Assembly (NCBI RefSeq): GCF_007475365.1
Contig: NZ_CP034442.1
Location: 496,001-560,000, forward strand
DNA: 64,000 nucleotides
Direction: 5' to 3'
DNA from: Streptococcus oralis subsp. dentisani
Lineage (GTDB): Bacteria > Bacillota > Bacilli > Lactobacillales > Streptococcaceae
The position numbers and the translations under genes are program-made. Of this stretch, positions 47,101-55,319 are shown in pieces. The notes beneath the pieces are model-generated. The model did not search any database. It worked only from the letters and a program-made list of their open reading frames with translations, and was not told the origin of the DNA. The first letter of the stretch is position 1, and every line of letters begins with the position of its first letter.

Positions 47101-50100
47101 AATTTTGCAGGACTGAAAAATTGATTCAGATTAATGTTTCCTGCTCCTTCCAACAATAAAGCATAAAATAGATTTAATATAGGTTCCCCCTTGGTTCCTT
47201 CAGCAGACCTAAATCCTAAATTATTTTCTTCCTCTTTAACTAAAATTGAAGATGTTTTAGGTTGAGATTCCGAATTGTTTTGAATATTATCAAACAATTC
47301 TTTTAATATATCTATTGATATTTCTTCTGTTAATACAACCTTCTGTGTTTCCCTATTGATAATTCGAGTAACAAACTTATCTCGGTTTAACTCGTCAATT
47401 ATTTTATATTTTTCTTTAAAATCACTGCTTAAATAGTCAATCTTTTTACCCTCTAATTCAATTAGAATAGAGGGGATGCGTTTTTCCTTATTAATAATCT
47501 GAAGTTCTAATTTTCCAGGAACATAAGAAGTATTTTTTTCATCAAAATAGCCATGATAAATATATTTTTTTAAATTTTCATCATAATAAAGCTGAACATA
47601 CTTTTTGATTCCCTCTCTGACACTTACCAAATAAATATTTTCTATCTGTTCAGTATTTGTATACTCAACTTCAAAATCAAATTTTCCACCAGGTCTAAAA
47701 CTGATGACTGGAACTTTGTCTTGGTTCTCTTTCAAATTATAAGTGTAGCCATTATGACGCATGATAAAGTTCACTAACTCAGGATAATTTTTCTCATAGC
47801 GAACTGTTGTTGTCTCACTGATTTCTCGACCATCTGATGATAAAGCCTTCACTTTGATTGTATATTCTTTGTTGTCTACAGGAGTGACTAGAGGTACATC
47901 AAAGGTGTAACTTCCATCTTTCTTGATCTTGACTTGACCGACAACCATATCATCAAGATAAGCAATTAGCTGGTCATTAGGGTCGGCTATTCCACTAATA
48001 CGAGAGTAACTCCTTGACGTTACCTGATTAGCTGTTAGTGTTAAGACAGGTATATTAACATTGATAGCTCCAATATTTTCGGATACTTTTTTTCTATCTT
48101 TTTGATAGGAAAACTGTGCAAATAAACGAACATTAGTGAGTTCTCTATTTTCTGTCATCAGCATTAACTTAATCTTACCTATCTCTTCTGAAACAGGAAT
48201 ATCAAGATAACCATTAGAAACTGTTGCCGTTACATCTTGGCCATTTACTCGTATTTTACTTTCAAAAACTTTCGTTGTAGATGGTATATTGAGGTGAAGG
48301 ACATACTTACCATCATCACTTGATTTATCTTTTTTTATAGCGTACTTTAGGTCTAGACCTAAATATCCTTGTCGACGAGTACCTGTTGTCGTTGTCAGAT
48401 AGTAAGAATTGCTGCTGTCTAATACTTTACTGTCATCATTTGCTACATTTTCATCACGAAGTTTAAAGTTAAGTTGTTTTTCAATCATATATTCTAAAGC
48501 AAAAGAATCCAGATAAACATGGTATTCTACGCTTTCAGAAGGTGTATTCCAAGACTGAACGAAAGCTGTCAAACTTTTTGGAAGATACACAGACTTCAGT
48601 GTTGGAATATTGGCTAAAGTGTAATCATCAAGATAAGTCACACCTTCTGGGATCTCAATTGTTTCAAGCTTGGTGTTTCGAAAAGCTCCACTACCGATTA
48701 CTTGCAAACCATAAGGTAAATTAATTACCTCAAGTGGCGTACTATTAAAGGCATAAGAGCCAATTTCCCTAACACTAGAAGGAACCGACATATTTGTCAA
48801 CTGTGTCCCACTAAAAGCAGAATCGCCTATCTTCGTTAACGTTTTTGGTAATACTACTTCCTTCAAACTAGAACCTGAAAAGGCATCTGCCCCTATTTCA
48901 GTAACACCCTCTGGAATCACTAGTTTTTCAATTCCTGTTCCAGAAAACAATCCTCCTGGAATTGTCTTCCAATTTCCACGAAGCACTACTTCCTTGAGAT
49001 TCTTCTGTCCATAGAATGGTGAACTAGTTGATTGCAACTCTGATGGCAAGCTAACTTTAGTAAGAGTTTTGAAATCGTTATAATAGTCAGTGCCAAAGGA
49101 ATTAGCACCTAACTTAGTAACACTGTCTGGAATATAAAGTTCTGTAATTCTTGTATTACGGAAAGCTTCGTAACCTATTTCAGTGACTGTCTTAGGAATT
49201 GTGATACTCGAAATTCCTGAATCTTTAAAAAGACCGTCAGCTATCTTAGTTATGCCTTCTTCAAAATGAATTGTCTTGAGATGTTGTGAACCCTCAAAAG
49301 CTCTGTAAGCATTACTCAAATTCTTTGGAATAACAACACTGCTTAAACTATCAATAGATCCAAAAGCCCCACTTCCTATAGTTGTGACACTTGTTGGAAG
49401 AGTGATGTCTTTCAACTGTGTCCCACTAAAAGCAGAACTTCCTATCTGTGTTAGCGTACTTGGTAATACTACTTCCTTCAAACTAGAACCTGAAAAAGCT
49501 GAAGAACCTATTTCGGTGACTCTATAATTAGAAATTCTTTGAGGAATAATCAGTTTTTTAATTGTTTCTTTTCGCTTGATATCAGTAATTGTCACTTCTT
49601 GATTGTGTATATCGTAAATTAAATTATCACCACTTTCCTCCTCATTATTACTATTAGTAGAATGTTCTACTAGTGTTTCAGAGTGGCTTTTAACTTCAGC
49701 TGCTGCCCCCTCTGAAGTTGATGCATGCTTTGGATCTTCCGATAAAGTTGAGGGCACTAGTGTTTCAGAGCTGTCGGTTGACTTAGTTGGTGCGACTTCA
49801 GAAAGACTAGCCAATACTGAGGTTGAGGTCTCTGTAGTCGCCACATCACTTTTGACTAAAGAAACAGTTGACGATTCACTCATCAAATATTCTGGTGTGG
49901 TTTTGGCACTTGAATCAACGTGTCCTGTAGATGGTAAAGTAGCTACTTCATGCCCTCGATTATTTGTTCCTAAATTTTCACTACTTAAAGGAGAGGGGGA
50001 GTCCGTTAAATTAAATTTATTACTATCTGATACCTCAATCGGGTATGTTTGAGTATCATCTGCAAAAACCACTGTATTCCCGATTGTCATACACGCACCA

Positions 50101-50171
50101 ATTAATACCATACCCGCAACAGTTACCCATTGCCCTGTTCTGCGTTTTCTTAGTTTTAAAACTTCCTTCAT
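44112..50171 (-). CDS. Cell-wall anchored adhesin with BspA-type LRRs and four G5-type repeats
   Basis: The 2019-residue protein has an extended signal peptide (cleavage after VVFADD), a Ser/Thr-rich stretch, and about a dozen LRR_5/BspA repeats near residues 190-590 (patterns like ITEIGSSAFSGSSLKEVVLP). An Ig-like middle follows, then a carboxypeptidase-regulatory-like domain (PVTGATINLYY) and an InlB-type repeat (RKGYVFTGWYLDD). Near residues 1560-1940 are four 95-residue G5-like repeats (KVREVAAINGKVLVEITDVY). The sorting signal is LPNTS, a variant of LPxTG, plus hydrophobic helix and KRKKN tail. It is probably attached by sortase and could promote mating-pair contact or host adhesion. The DNA reads through without disruption. 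Confidence 0.85.
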   Translation of the reverse strand: MKEVLKLRKRRTGQWVTVAGMVLIGACMTIGNTVVFADDTQTYPIEVSDSNKFNLTDSPSPLSSENLGTNNRGHEVATLPSTGHVDSSAKTTPEYLMSESSTVSLVKSDVATTETSTSVLASLSEVAPTKSTDSSETLVPSTLSEDPKHASTSEGAAAEVKSHSETLVEHSTNSNNEEESGDNLIYDIHNQEVTITDIKRKETIKKLIIPQRISNYRVTEIGSSAFSGSSLKEVVLPSTLTQIGSSAFSGTQLKDITLPTSVTTIGSGAFGSIDSLSSVVIPKNLSNAYRAFEGSQHLKTIHFEEGITKIADGLFKDSGISSITIPKTVTEIGYEAFRNTRITELYIPDSVTKLGANSFGTDYYNDFKTLTKVSLPSELQSTSSPFYGQKNLKEVVLRGNWKTIPGGLFSGTGIEKLVIPEGVTEIGADAFSGSSLKEVVLPKTLTKIGDSAFSGTQLTNMSVPSSVREIGSYAFNSTPLEVINLPYGLQVIGSGAFRNTKLETIEIPEGVTYLDDYTLANIPTLKSVYLPKSLTAFVQSWNTPSESVEYHVYLDSFALEYMIEKQLNFKLRDENVANDDSKVLDSSNSYYLTTTTGTRRQGYLGLDLKYAIKKDKSSDDGKYVLHLNIPSTTKVFESKIRVNGQDVTATVSNGYLDIPVSEEIGKIKLMLMTENRELTNVRLFAQFSYQKDRKKVSENIGAINVNIPVLTLTANQVTSRSYSRISGIADPNDQLIAYLDDMVVGQVKIKKDGSYTFDVPLVTPVDNKEYTIKVKALSSDGREISETTTVRYEKNYPELVNFIMRHNGYTYNLKENQDKVPVISFRPGGKFDFEVEYTNTEQIENIYLVSVREGIKKYVQLYYDENLKKYIYHGYFDEKNTSYVPGKLELQIINKEKRIPSILIELEGKKIDYLSSDFKEKYKIIDELNRDKFVTRIINRETQKVVLTEEISIDILKELFDNIQNNSESQPKTSSILVKEEENNLGFRSAEGTKGEPILNLFYALLLEGAGNINLNQFFSPAKFALEELFKIPELIFRKYAGLSKDLSTVSDSVFDGIVDKQLGNKAIKDEFAKVPGLEKVVNNIGLYQELGTFVMKWSMLELLEQLLENPKLVIQGNYKYNALQTIKREKNNFINASTLSIGVSLASNSKHVALGALIYDFGATFYNFIRGIGGKLEKWERIPTVSGLPESIYENIIDDLKIGAPTLTNWKVKTPSNNTKEEDIGTKAYSNSFDVSNLFSVRYTTPHNNLSRFTTFNIPAFQFVVDPSGIVINNVSKKPVTGATINLYYQGENGEEILWDAGEYSQFNPLLTTVNGEYAWDVPEGFWKVKVSKEGYESAESDWLPVPPPQTEVHFNLKPLSYKIAYKVGDGILKEDVPRSYQTDVDTELPYPVRKGYVFTGWYLDDNFSGEPFFNTLFDKAGDKVLYAKWEKDTKILSDDDNVVTVTVSGNDVNVIGKVVKKEVTNADILEKVGDHNNLLMEIQALDDDGNVVSLSEDAEIELAVISGQKPYKVLHYVKDKSTFEEVPFNWNEKDKNISLTTSTLGVYLIQNKLTEKQMTSKVRQESRVLKTDKIEYVDDSSLDAGKVREVAAINGKVLVEITDVYVNGELQSSTEKELSRIEPQAKKVYRGTKQVSHVPDVAPMENNKPEAIIETKVRQESRVLKTDKIEYVDDSSLDAGKVREVAAINGKVLVEITDVYVNGELQSSTEKELSRIEPQAKKVYRGTKQVSHVPDVAPMENNKPEAIIETKVRQESRVLKTDKIEYVDDSSLDAGKVREVAAINGKVLVEITDVYVNGELQSSTERELSRIEPQAKKVYRGTKQVSHVPDVAPMENNKPEAIIETKVRQESRVLKTDKIEYVDDSSLDAGKVREVAAINGKVLIEITDIYVNSELQLSTERELSRIEPQAKKVYRGTKWVSQVPDVAPIEVNRIERNNITKEHPGVSIAINTKLEPVVMNQSSSEPLSSKETTIRTKGYLPNTSSEYSYGFELAGIIALATAHFGIISNKRKKNIKN
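44350..45490 (-). repeat. Four direct 285-bp repeats within the adhesin gene
   Basis: Each unit encodes 95 residues including QESRVLKTDKIEYVDDSSLD. The first three (in reading order) are almost identical in DNA, the fourth (nearest the 3' end) has several changes such as VNSELQLS. Such near-identity indicates recent expansion or homogenisation, and copy number may vary between isolates. Confidence 0.9.
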
Positions 50172-50640
50172 TTAAATATCTCCTATTGCAATAATATCTT
50201 TCAAGTTACTCTTTGACTGTCTTTTTGATTATCAAATTATTTATTCTTCGTAAAATCTTTCTTAATACTCCTTTCCAGAAAAGTCTGTGCTATACAAAGT
50301 AAAGGTTAAACCATTTCTCAAAAAACTCTATTCAAATATGGTAGGACAATTAATTTTTGTCATCACCTAAACTAATACTTATACGTTGAAGTAGAACGTG
50401 ACTAAATTGTTCTCAAACTTTTCATTATTTACAAATAAAATCAATCCTATTTTTGAAAGGCCGTAAAATTATGAAATATCTACAAATTACACTGTACGGC
50501 TGAAATAATCTGATAATTTACACCTCTTTAGTATTTTAACATAATTCTACTTTTTAAAAAGAAGATTTTTATGAAAATCCGTTTTTAGCAAACGTTTACA
50601 TTTTTTTTGGCTACGCCTTTTAATGCTTTATTAGACTTTC
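50172..50640. other. Upstream region of the adhesin gene
   Basis: About 470 bp without ORF. It carries an AGGAGAT ribosome site just before the adhesin start and AT-rich sequence with promoter-like TATAAT variants. No strong dyad or RNA gene noticed. Confidence 0.4.
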
Positions 50641-51122
50641 TGCGAAACTAGAATCCTAGTTCACGGTTGATAATTCCAGCAATCAAATTCATTCGTAATC
50701 CAAAGCGTTTACGTCGATTTCGATAGGTTGTTGAAAACATTTTAAACGTTTTTACTTTGGCAAAAATATTCTCAACCTTGATACTCTCTTTAGATAGCAC
50801 ATGATTATAGGATTTATCTTAAAGAGTTAGTGGCTTAAGTTTGCTTGATTTCCTCGGAGTTTGCGCTTGTGAATACATCTTCATGATCCCTTGATAACCA
50901 CTGTCTGACAAGATTTTACCAGCTTGTCCGATATTTCTGCGACTCATTTTGAACAACTTCATATCGTGGCAAATAGTTCACTGCAATATTCAAAGAAACA
51001 TTTCTCCCTTGGCTTGTGACAATCGCCTGAGCCTTCATAGCATGACATTTCTTTTTACCAGAATAATTGGCTAGTTGATTTTTTTAGGACGATTGATTTT
51101 TACCTCTGTTGCATCCACAATC
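50640..51122 (-). mobile_element. IS5-family (IS1381-like) 3' fragment, decayed
   Basis: Translated with breaks, the minus strand gives VIVDATEVKINRPKK, then LANYSGKKKCHAMKAQAIVT, and at the end YRNRRKRFGLRMNLIAGIIN, as in pneumococcal IS1381 transposases. There is a TAA inside LTL-DKSYNH, a one-base loss in an A7 run near 51,085, and the 5' part is missing. It is joined directly to the IS256 gene at about 51,122. Confidence 0.7.
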
Positions 51123-52245
51123 ACGTTTGATTTCTTTGTTGAGAGACTCAATTAGGTTTGTCGAATAAATGCTGTGCCAAATCTTGTAGGGAAACTGATA
51201 AAAAGTTAAAAGATTATCCGTATTCTCCAGACTTTCCATTATTTTCTTATACTTTGGTTTCCATTCAGCGATAAAGTCCTCCAAAGCTTGTACTGCCATT
51301 TCTAAATTTTCAGCACGATAAATCATTTTAAATTGCTCCAGAATAACTGCCCGATCAGATCGCTTCACCTTACTAGCCAAATTTCGACTAATATGAATTA
51401 AGCAACGTTGTTGTTTAGCTAACGGGTAAGCCTGACTGATCATCTGCTCAAGCCCCTTGAAACCATTAGTCACTACAAGAGAAACCTGTTGGATTCCTTG
51501 GTTTTGAAGCTTGTCTAACAGGTTGGACCAAGAAGCATTGTTTTCATTTGGGGCGATTTCATATCCAAGAACAGCCTTCTGTCCTTCTGGTGTAATGCCA
51601 AGTGCGATATGAATACATTCTTTACTAACGGTTCCACGTCTTAATGGAAGATAGGTTCCGTCAAGGAATAAAACAGAGTAGTTAGCTTCTAAGCTTCTCT
51701 CATGAAAAGTAGCGACATTCTCCTGAGTTGCTTTTGAGATATTAGAAATTGTGGTAGGACTATAGTGATGACCATACATTTGCTCGATGATATCACTAAT
51801 TTCTCGAGTCGTTACACCGGTTTGATAGAGTTTGATAACCATCTTTTCCAAGTGGTCATCTCGACGTCCATAAGCAGGGATCAAAGCTGGACTAAAGTTT
51901 CCATTACGATCTCTTGGAATGCTCAACTGAACAGTCCCATATTTGGTTTCAAATTTCCGTGAATAGGTTCCATTACGACTATTCCCAGAATTATAGCCTA
52001 CTTTATCGTAAGGTTCATACTCTAAAAAGGCTGATAACTCTGCTTGAAGCAGGTCATTCATAGCTGTTTCAAGAGAAGAACGAAAAAATTCATCAATATC
52101 TTGCTTTTTGGCTAGGAAGTTAAGCAATTCTGTGGTAAACTGTGTCATTGGAATAAATCTCTTTCTAGTAATGTGTTGCAACTCTACTATAACGGATTTA
52201 TTCCTTTTTGTGTTTACACAACTTATTTTACACTACCAAATTTTT
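51084..52245 (-). mobile_element. IS256-family transposase, truncated and with altered catalytic residue
   Basis: The frame 52,181-51,084 encodes 365 residues of an IS256-type transposase of normally about 390-400, with FLDGTYLPLRRG (first Asp) and NLIESLNKEIKR (Glu). The second Asp appears changed, as VVTNGFKGL stands where SDGxKGL is usual. After NKEIKR the frame runs into IS1381 sequence and stops. The outer end near 52,245 begins with TAGTGTAAAATAAG, a typical IS256-type terminal repeat. The element should be inactive. Confidence 0.75.
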
Positions 52246-52317
52246 TCAAGTAAACTATTGTAATAATAAAAAATAGATGACTTACAGAACCTGTAAGCCA
52301 CCTAGTCAGTCGGTTTA

Positions 52318-52422
52318 TTCTGGTGTCTGCCACCGCTTGGCCCTTACGTCCAAGATTGCTATCGGATTTCGTTCTGGTGTCCGCCACCGCTTGGCCCTTA
52401 TGTACAAGATTACTATCAGATT
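52318..52422. repeat. Imperfect 54-bp tandem duplication
   Basis: Two copies starting TTCTGGTGT and containing CCACCGCTTGGCCCTTA lie head to tail at 52,318 and 52,372, about 90 percent identical. They are between the IS256 end and the PrgK-like gene. A small hairpin CTTACAG/CTGTAAG precedes them at about 52,281-52,297. Confidence 0.75.
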
Positions 52423-52494
52423 GACCATGAGCCGACTACTCATTTATAGACATATTGTATCTTTAAATAGCTTCAATTTCAAGTGTAAACTCTT

Positions 52495-55308
52495 CTATTT
52501 GGTCGTATAGGCAAAACTAATGGCACTATCTGCTTGCGAGATTTTTCTAAAGGTATAGTTAGGATTGCCACCATAGTTGGTTTCAGAAACTAGAAAAGAA
52601 CCATCATCATAGACCTTCTCTACAAAAGCCACATGACCATAGTCTGCTGGTGTGCCATGTGTACCTCCTACAAAAGAAACAATAGCACCTACTCTTGGTA
52701 TAGAGCCCGTTTCCCCACCAAGACTTGAAGCTGTCGCAACCCAGTCCTGACCATTTCCCATGGTATTAATGATTGAAATCTTCTCTCCATTACTTCCTTT
52801 TAATTTTAAGCCTAATTGATTCATACGAGCCGCAACACCCCATGTACATTGTCCATAGGCATAGGCCATACCATCTCCACCACCAGGAACAGAATGATCA
52901 TACAAGTCCCCACGAACCCCTTCAAGGGATTGCGGGTCACTTTTTGCCTGTCCTCCATTTGTTTGGCTGAAGCCTTTTTTAATTTGGTAATACCATTCCG
53001 TTGCTCTAGTTTGTCTTTCCAGTAGTTTGTCACCAGAATTTCCCTCCCAATAGGTGAGGAAGAGTTGGGCGAGATTGGCTGCACTGCCCGTATTTCCAAA
53101 GAAATCCTTTAACCAACTTTGATAGTAAGGACTATCCCCGTGAAGCATAAAATCAAGTTGGAGGTCTAAATCATACCATTTCTTATTTTGGGTGCGTGCA
53201 TAATTTAACAAGGCTGTATGACGTGTTGACCCATCTGCAGTATCTGTCCATTGCCCTAAACCTAGACCTCTATGAAGAATATTAGGATAAGCACCACTAT
53301 AAATGGCTGGACCTCCAATCGCTAACCAGCTTTCATCATCCCATGAGGAATCGGTAGCGCCAACAGGAGGAGATAAATAATCTCCTTCAGCTCGTTTAGG
53401 ATTGATAGAAGACTCTACCGACCAATTTCCTAAAATAGCCGCAATGGCTTGGGGGCTTGCCCCTTGAGATTTCAAAAACTCATAAATATGTTTCGCTCGT
53501 TCAAACTCATCACCACCAAACTGACCAATGGCAGGTAAGATAGTTGTCTGAAGTTGAATGACTTTTGGAAAATAAAATTGCGGATTGACGTACACCAATT
53601 TTTCTTTCTTGTTCTTATACTTTTGATAGGAAACTTTCAAACCTGTATCGTCTGGTGTTTCACCAATAACATCACCCGTTAGGACTCTTGTCCCCTCAAT
53701 CGCACGGCCATTATGAATAGAATACAAGGTCAATCGACTCTCATTCTCTCCTTTTCCGTTTGTGAGAATAACATTGTCGCCATCTAGAGATACAACTCCA
53801 TCCATTGGTGCGACAATCGTTTGGTGAGCCTTCGATTCTAGTAGAATGTACTCCTGAAGAGTAGGCTTTCCGTCTAAATCATAGTATCCATAACGATAAG
53901 TCATGGTCAAATTATCTTCGTTACTTTTCCCCTCAAATGGATTGTCCAATTCCTGCATGGAAGCATACATACCCTCTTCTTTTAGTTCTTTTATTTCCTC
54001 TTGATCGTCTCTCGATAGTTTATACTTAGGAGTTTCATAGAGGTCTTGCATGGATTTCAAATCATCCCCATCGTTTAAATCATGCCACAAAGTAGACAGA
54101 TAATCCTTGTAAGTTTTTGAACTAAATAAGTGAACTGGTTTGTGTAACTCATAGTCATGGAATTTAAAGTTCATATACCCCATCACATCATCAATTTTTG
54201 TGTAATAGGTAATTCCTTTGTCATTTGTTCGAGTATGTTCTGCATCTTCCCAAGTTAGGTGGGTATAAGCTTTTGTTAATTCAAATTCATCTTGTTGAAT
54301 CAAACTAGCAGATGAAAATCCTAAAAAGAAGCTCATCATAAGTAAAAGAAGAAAGACTATTCCTCCAACTATCCAGGTTACAGGATTTCCAGCCGCAAAT
54401 GTAAAGAAGGAAAAGGCTGCTTTTAGTTTTTGATAGATATTTCGGACACTTGTAAGACCTTGTTTCTTTAATTTTCGAAACCGATTTTTAAAGGAACTTG
54501 GATTATCTTTCGCTAGTTTCCATCCTTTTCCATCCTTAAAATGATGGTATCGCTCTTTTGTGTTGGTCAGTCTTTTCTTGGTAAAACGACCTGTTGCTTG
54601 CCCTGTTTTGACACTAGCTTTCCCAATGTTATAAGAAAGCCGACTGTAACGTTTCCCTTTTCTAATGGTCTCTTGAAGTGTGCGATAGCCTTCTAAATCT
54701 TCATTTTCTGAAGTTAACTCTCCACCTTCACGTCCAAGGACATAAAGAAAAGTTTTGGCTTTCCTACTGACTTTTTTGGACTTATAGGCTTGTTTAGTAG
54801 ATTTTAAATTCTCTTTTGCGGCCTTGACTTCTTTCTTAGCTTTTAATTCTTCTAAACTCTTCCCTTGAAAGAAAAAATTAGATTTATGTTTCGATTCCTG
54901 ACCGTAGAGAAATTTTTGATTGGTTTTTCTTTCTTTACGACTCTCTTTTCTTTCTTCTTTTGATTGTGCCTTTGCTTTCTTAAATTGCTCCTTGGCTATT
55001 TTCAATCGTTTCCTAGCATGAGGCAACCGTCTGCCTCTTAATTCTTTGCGATTCAAAAGAGATGGGGGACTATTTTGAAGGATGTGATTGTAGTCTTCAT
55101 TTGCTTGTTTTACTCTAGCCTTTGAAGCCTCTCTCATCTCCTCTAGATTTTGCTTTATCTCTTTTTTCCATGCTTTTTCATCCAGTACAGCGGAATCTTT
55201 TTTCTGTTTCCTCACCTCCTTCTTTTCTTGTTTCAAGAATTTCTTCTCATCTTTTAGACTTCTTCTAAATGCCTTTCGGGCACGTATGATTTCTCTTTTA
55301 TCCTTCAT
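52495..55308 (-). CDS. PrgK-like T4SS peptidoglycan hydrolase
   Basis: The 937-residue protein opens the cell wall for the conjugation channel. The first 290 residues are extremely basic and helical (cytoplasmic), followed by a membrane helix near 310-335 (WIVGGIVFLLLLMMSFFLGF). Outside are a degenerate M23-like beta region (HQTIVAPMDGVVSLDGD), a phage tail lysozyme-type domain (about 600-740, AIAAILGNWSVESSINP with catalytic Glu) and a C-terminal CHAP domain (about 790-935) with Cys in GQCTWGVAARM and His in YGHVAFVEKV. Intact and of normal length for the family. Confidence 0.88.
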   Translation of the reverse strand: MKDKREIIRARKAFRRSLKDEKKFLKQEKKEVRKQKKDSAVLDEKAWKKEIKQNLEEMREASKARVKQANEDYNHILQNSPPSLLNRKELRGRRLPHARKRLKIAKEQFKKAKAQSKEERKESRKERKTNQKFLYGQESKHKSNFFFQGKSLEELKAKKEVKAAKENLKSTKQAYKSKKVSRKAKTFLYVLGREGGELTSENEDLEGYRTLQETIRKGKRYSRLSYNIGKASVKTGQATGRFTKKRLTNTKERYHHFKDGKGWKLAKDNPSSFKNRFRKLKKQGLTSVRNIYQKLKAAFSFFTFAAGNPVTWIVGGIVFLLLLMMSFFLGFSSASLIQQDEFELTKAYTHLTWEDAEHTRTNDKGITYYTKIDDVMGYMNFKFHDYELHKPVHLFSSKTYKDYLSTLWHDLNDGDDLKSMQDLYETPKYKLSRDDQEEIKELKEEGMYASMQELDNPFEGKSNEDNLTMTYRYGYYDLDGKPTLQEYILLESKAHQTIVAPMDGVVSLDGDNVILTNGKGENESRLTLYSIHNGRAIEGTRVLTGDVIGETPDDTGLKVSYQKYKNKKEKLVYVNPQFYFPKVIQLQTTILPAIGQFGGDEFERAKHIYEFLKSQGASPQAIAAILGNWSVESSINPKRAEGDYLSPPVGATDSSWDDESWLAIGGPAIYSGAYPNILHRGLGLGQWTDTADGSTRHTALLNYARTQNKKWYDLDLQLDFMLHGDSPYYQSWLKDFFGNTGSAANLAQLFLTYWEGNSGDKLLERQTRATEWYYQIKKGFSQTNGGQAKSDPQSLEGVRGDLYDHSVPGGGDGMAYAYGQCTWGVAARMNQLGLKLKGSNGEKISIINTMGNGQDWVATASSLGGETGSIPRVGAIVSFVGGTHGTPADYGHVAFVEKVYDDGSFLVSETNYGGNPNYTFRKISQADSAISFAYTTK

Positions 55309-55319
55309 TTACCTTCCCC

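Noticed and set aside
52277..52510. 77-codon plus-strand ORF
   Set aside because: Its repeated peptide is produced by the 54-bp tandem duplication, it has no ribosome site, and its end overlaps the PrgK-like gene in antisense.
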